From positions 1 through 64,000 of the forward strand of contig NZ_BBWZ01000020.1 of the NCBI RefSeq assembly GCF_001015055.1: a stretch of DNA of 64,000 bases, written 5' to 3'. Positions 60,713 through 64,000 of this stretch are shown here, one piece after another. The number at the start of each line of letters is the position of its first letter. The first letter of the stretch is position 1. The notes under the pieces were generated by a model, which saw only the letters and a list, made by a program, of their open reading frames with translations, made no database searches and was not told where the DNA came from. Source of the stretch: Aneurinibacillus tyrosinisolvens. GTDB lineage: Bacteria; Bacillota; Bacilli; Aneurinibacillales; Aneurinibacillaceae. The position numbers were made by a program, and so were the translations under genes.

Positions 60713-63067
60713 GTGAGCATGGCGGAGAAAGAATGGCAAAAGGAACAAACCAGGGTAGATGAGGTAGTGCATCAAATCAGTGAACAAATGGACTCGCTGC
60801 AGCAGCAAGTTGGCGAGATAAAAACGGACATTGTACATATTCGCAAAAACTTCTGGGACGATGTCACAGTGAATTTTGACGATGCGCATGAGGCAGCCGA
60901 AACATACGCAAGCATGAAGCAGCAGGCCGAAGTGCTGTCGGAAAGGGAGCGCAGCCACCGGCATGCCAGAGAGCGGCTGAAAAAACTTATGCGGCTCAAG
61001 CAATCGCCCTATTTTGGGCGCATTGATTTTACAGAAGAGGGAAGCCGGCAAACGGAACGTATTTACCTTGGCCTTGCCTCCTGCCTCGATGAGAACGAGG
61101 AATATTTTCTCGTTTATGACTGGCGTGCGCCGGTGTCCAGCCTGTACTACGACTACGCGCCCGGTCCCGTGGAGTATGAAACGCCCGGCGGTACGGTTGA
61201 GGGGGTTATGGAGCTAAAACGGCAGTACATTATTCGTGACGGACACATTCGCAGTATGTTTGATACCGGCGTGACAGTAGGGGATGAGCTGCTGCAGCAA
61301 GTGCTCGGCAGACAGGCCGATGCGCAGATGAAAAGCATTGTGGCCACCATTCAAAGAGAACAGAATCAAATTATCCGTAACGAGAAGAGCCGGCTGCTTA
61401 TTGTGCAGGGGGCGGCGGGCAGCGGCAAAACGTCGGCTGCTCTGCAGCGTGTCGCTTATTTATTGTACCGGTACCGCGAAACCCTGCGTGCCGAAAACAT
61501 CATGCTGTTTTCCCCGAACCCGATGTTCAACAGTTACGTCTCTACGGTACTTCCCGAGCTCGGAGAAGAGAACATGCAGCAGACAACATTCCAGGAATAT
61601 TTGGAACATGAGATTGGCAGGACGTTCCAGCTTGAAGACCCTTTTGCGCAAATGGAATACACGCTCACGTCCATGGACGAAGCGCGGTATGCCGAGCGCA
61701 TCGAAGGCATTCGCTATAAAGCTTCTGTGGACTTTATGCATGTAATTGAACAGTACGCGAAATCTCTCGGAAGGCAGGGCATGATTTTTAAAACGCTGCG
61801 GTTCCGGGACAGAACGCTCATTTCTGCTGACCAGATGAAAGAGTATTTCTATGCGCTCGACCCTTCGATTTCAATACCGAACCGCATGAGGCTGCTTACC
61901 GAATGGCTGCTCAAGGAACTCAAAGAACAGGCACGCCTTGAGAGAAAAAAGCAGTGGGTAGAAGATGAAGTTCAACTGCTTGACAAAGACACGTACACAC
62001 GGGTGTATCAAAAGCTCCGGAGCAAAAAGCAATATACGGAGGATACGTTTGACGATTTTGATCGTGAACAAAGGCTGCTTGCCAATGTTGTTGTGCAGGA
62101 GCAATTTAAGCCGCTCCGCATGCGGGTGAAACGGCTTAAATTTATCGATATGCCCGCTATCTACCGGGAGCTGTTTGCCCATCCGGGCAACATCGCCAGC
62201 TTCGCTCCAGACGGAAAGATTCCGGAAAATTGGGCAGCCATTTGTGAGGATACGGCACAAAGGCTGGATCGATCCGTGCTTGGTTATGAAGACGCAACGC
62301 CTTTCCTCGATTTGAAGGAACGGCTTGAAGGTTTCCAGACGAATACATCGATTCGCCATGTATTTATCGATGAAGCGCAGGATTATTCTCCATTCCAGTT
62401 TGCATTCATTAAGCGGTTGTTTCCGCGCGCCAAAATGACGGTGCTGGGTGATTTAAATCAGGGCATCTATGTCCATGCTGCAGCGAGTGGGGACTTTGCC
62501 TCATTAAGCTCGCTATATGAAGATGAACAGACAGAGAGGTTTGTCCTGACGCGCAGCTACCGCTCCACGCGGCCGATCGTTGAGTTTACGCGCAGGCTTA
62601 TCCAGGGAGGAGAGGAGATTGAACCGTTCAACCGGGAAGGGTGTAAACCGGCCCTAATAAGAGCGGCTGATGAAGCGGATCTTGCTGCAAGGATTAGCAG
62701 ACGAATTCGTGAACTCCAGGCGGAAGGACACGAGACGGTGGCCGTCATTTGCAAGACGGTCCGTGAAAGCCAGGAAGCGTACGAGATGATGAAGTCTGAG
62801 GTCCCGCTGCGCCTCATTGGAAAAGAAACAGTGTCCTTTGAGAAGGGGACCGTTGTCATTCCCGCCTATCTTGCCAAAGGGGTTGAGTTCGACGCCGTTA
62901 TTATTTACAACGGCTCGCAAGCACGGTACGGGAGAGAAAGCGAACGCAGGCTGTTCTACACCGCCTGTACCCGGGCGATGCATGAGCTTTCTATTTACTT
63001 TACCGGGGAAACGAGCCCGTTCCTGTCCGCGCTCCCTCAAGATACGTACGTTTTAGAAAACGAATAA
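60713..63067 (+). CDS. helD: HelD-like superfamily 1 helicase (RNA polymerase recycling factor)
   Basis: The 784-residue protein has an N-terminal coiled coil (residues about 1-110, which in HelD inserts into RNA polymerase) and UvrD-like helicase domains. These carry Walker A G-A-A-G-S-G-K-T near residue 228, Walker B-like F-I-D-E-A-Q-D-Y near 548, R-S-Y-R-S-T near 606 and a final T-A-C-T-R-A. HelD releases stalled RNA polymerase and sigma or delta factor complexes. The GTG at 60713 has AAAGGGAGCGG at good spacing; ATG 60695 lies before that site. It is followed after 19 bases by a LysR gene. Confidence 0.9.
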   Translation: MSMAEKEWQKEQTRVDEVVHQISEQMDSLQQQVGEIKTDIVHIRKNFWDDVTVNFDDAHEAAETYASMKQQAEVLSERERSHRHARERLKKLMRLKQSPYFGRIDFTEEGSRQTERIYLGLASCLDENEEYFLVYDWRAPVSSLYYDYAPGPVEYETPGGTVEGVMELKRQYIIRDGHIRSMFDTGVTVGDELLQQVLGRQADAQMKSIVATIQREQNQIIRNEKSRLLIVQGAAGSGKTSAALQRVAYLLYRYRETLRAENIMLFSPNPMFNSYVSTVLPELGEENMQQTTFQEYLEHEIGRTFQLEDPFAQMEYTLTSMDEARYAERIEGIRYKASVDFMHVIEQYAKSLGRQGMIFKTLRFRDRTLISADQMKEYFYALDPSISIPNRMRLLTEWLLKELKEQARLERKKQWVEDEVQLLDKDTYTRVYQKLRSKKQYTEDTFDDFDREQRLLANVVVQEQFKPLRMRVKRLKFIDMPAIYRELFAHPGNIASFAPDGKIPENWAAICEDTAQRLDRSVLGYEDATPFLDLKERLEGFQTNTSIRHVFIDEAQDYSPFQFAFIKRLFPRAKMTVLGDLNQGIYVHAAASGDFASLSSLYEDEQTERFVLTRSYRSTRPIVEFTRRLIQGGEEIEPFNREGCKPALIRAADEADLAARISRRIRELQAEGHETVAVICKTVRESQEAYEMMKSEVPLRLIGKETVSFEKGTVVIPAYLAKGVEFDAVIIYNGSQARYGRESERRLFYTACTRAMHELSIYFTGETSPFLSALPQDTYVLENE

Positions 63068-63086
63068 AGAAGCAGGAGCGGAATAT

Positions 63087-63974
63087 ATGGATATTCGCCA
63101 GTTGAGTTATTTTATCGAGGTGGCAAAGCAAAAAAGCTTTACCAGAGCTTCGAAGGTCCTTCACTTGTCCCAGCCGTCTCTGAGCAAAATGGTAAAAAGC
63201 CTGGAAGACGAACTGGAAGTCACACTCATCGACCGGTCTGCCAGACAGATTGAATTAACCGATGCCGGTGAAACTGTCTTTATCCACGGACAAAGAATTG
63301 TAGAGTCGCTTGGTGAGCTGTCCTCACTTTTATATGACACCATGCATTTAAAAAAAGGAAACGTAAAAATCGGGCTTCCGCCGCTGATTGGCGCTCTGTT
63401 CTTTCCCAGAATTATAAAAGGCTTTCGTGATTTGTACCCGGAGATTACGATTCAATTGGTGGAGCACGGATCGCATAAAGTGACGCAGAGTGTCGAAGAG
63501 GGAACACTTGATTTTGGAGTGGTCGTCCTACCTGTTGATGAAGAAAAATTTACGGTCGTTCCATTTGTATACGAGAAGCTTATGCTGTTCGTTCATGAAT
63601 CCCATCCGCTGGCGGCGAAGCGGGAAGTCGCCATGAAGGACTTACAGCCTGAATCGTTTATTTTATTCAGTGAGGATTTTACCCTCCATGGCCGCATTAT
63701 ACAAGCGTGCAGGAATGCAGGATTTGAACCGAAGATAGCCTATGAAAGCTCTCAATGGGATTTTATTGGAGAAATGGTAGGCCAGGAACTTGGCATCTCT
63801 ATTTTCCCTGAATCGATTGCAAAAAAAGTAAATCCAAACCATATTAGGGCCATTCCCATTGCAGAGCCTGCGATTTCATGGGAGCTCGGTGTTATTTTGA
63901 AAAAAGAGAGATACGTATCCTATGCGGCGCGGGAGTTTATTTCGTACATTTCTTCCATAATGCAACCCCTATAA
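63087..63974 (+). CDS. LysR family transcriptional regulator
   Basis: The 295-residue protein has the LysR winged helix (M-D-I-R-Q-L-S-Y-F-I-E-V-A, then L-S-Q-P-S-L-S-K-M-V-K-S-L-E) and an effector domain from about residue 90. AGCAGGAGCGG precedes the ATG. It may be cotranscribed with helD, but LysR regulators usually control a divergent or neighbouring gene, which would lie beyond the window. Confidence 0.92.
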   Translation: MDIRQLSYFIEVAKQKSFTRASKVLHLSQPSLSKMVKSLEDELEVTLIDRSARQIELTDAGETVFIHGQRIVESLGELSSLLYDTMHLKKGNVKIGLPPLIGALFFPRIIKGFRDLYPEITIQLVEHGSHKVTQSVEEGTLDFGVVVLPVDEEKFTVVPFVYEKLMLFVHESHPLAAKREVAMKDLQPESFILFSEDFTLHGRIIQACRNAGFEPKIAYESSQWDFIGEMVGQELGISIFPESIAKKVNPNHIRAIPIAEPAISWELGVILKKERYVSYAAREFISYISSIMQPL

Positions 63975-64000
63975 CAAAAACGAATAGACTTTATAATTTA

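Noticed and set aside
60512..61051. Minus-strand 179-codon frame across the helD start
   Set aside because: Most of it is antisense to the helD coiled-coil region, and no start with a ribosome-binding site exists.
1..64000. Insertion sequences, prophage or integrase, CRISPR arrays, tRNA or rRNA genes
   Set aside because: No transposase, integrase, spaced repeats or RNA gene signatures were seen on either strand, so the deletions are not explained by visible mobile elements.

Overview
The window comes from a spore-forming Bacillales bacterium. It encodes a CotH-type coat kinase, a PdaA-type cortex deacetylase, a CdaS-type sporulation c-di-AMP cyclase and a KinB-like sporulation kinase. Ribosome-binding sites are strong AGGAGG types, many genes start with GTG or TTG, intrinsic terminators are abundant, and a yybP-ykoY manganese riboswitch precedes terC. 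Base composition and gene content fit an Aneurinibacillus/Brevibacillus-like organism, but the genus is an inference. No rRNA, tRNA, CRISPR array, insertion sequence or prophage was seen.

Layout. 0-6 kb: an organic-acid island (CoA-transferase III, broken malic enzyme, LysR, MFS carrier, Zn-dehydrogenase). 6-14 kb: small accessory genes (VOC protein, a soluble receptor with inverted domain order, a broken SLH protein, DCC thiol protein, an orphan solute-binding lipoprotein, several small membrane proteins). 14-24 kb: secreted and spore-surface genes (Thr-rich jelly-roll-like protein, CotH, SET protein, a three-gene DUF2089 cassette, YcdB-type protein, YndJ, MORN-repeat protein). 25-31 kb: KinB-like kinase, deletion scars (MocR/EamA, chemoreceptor), ArsB-like permease, DUF2642 protein and a candidate short RNA. 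31-41 kb: glycosyltransferase, O-antigen-ligase-like protein, DedA, phosphoesterase, PAP2, hydrolases, a fused histidine kinase-response regulator and an AAA ATPase. 41-52 kb: YnfA, dienelactone hydrolase, a Na+/solute symporter with its DUF3311 partner, bicupin, LD-carboxypeptidase, DinB, P450 and an ABC-2 exporter operon. 52-64 kb: CdaS, BdbDC, remnants of a tricarboxylate uptake locus, FUSC and AbrB pseudogenes, riboswitch-terC, PdaA, TetR, HelD and LysR.

The most striking global property is decay. About a dozen genes are interrupted in 64 kb, by internal deletions (malic enzyme, SLH protein, MocR/EamA, chemoreceptor, sensor kinase/TctA, SRPBCC), single-base or dinucleotide frameshifts (PAP2, FUSC, AbrB, O-antigen ligase) and an in-frame amber codon (serine hydrolase). 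Most losses hit transport, sensing and envelope functions; sporulation, redox and RNA polymerase-recycling genes look intact.

The best candidates for undescribed biology are: the DUF2089 cassette, whose three proteins share overlapping modules; a single-polypeptide NarX/NarL-like two-component protein; a Thr-rich coat-like protein next to a CotH kinase; an exported C-terminal domain reused in three surface architectures; and two short promoter-to-terminator transcripts (about 30.57-30.68 kb and 60.51-60.64 kb) with no recognisable protein product.
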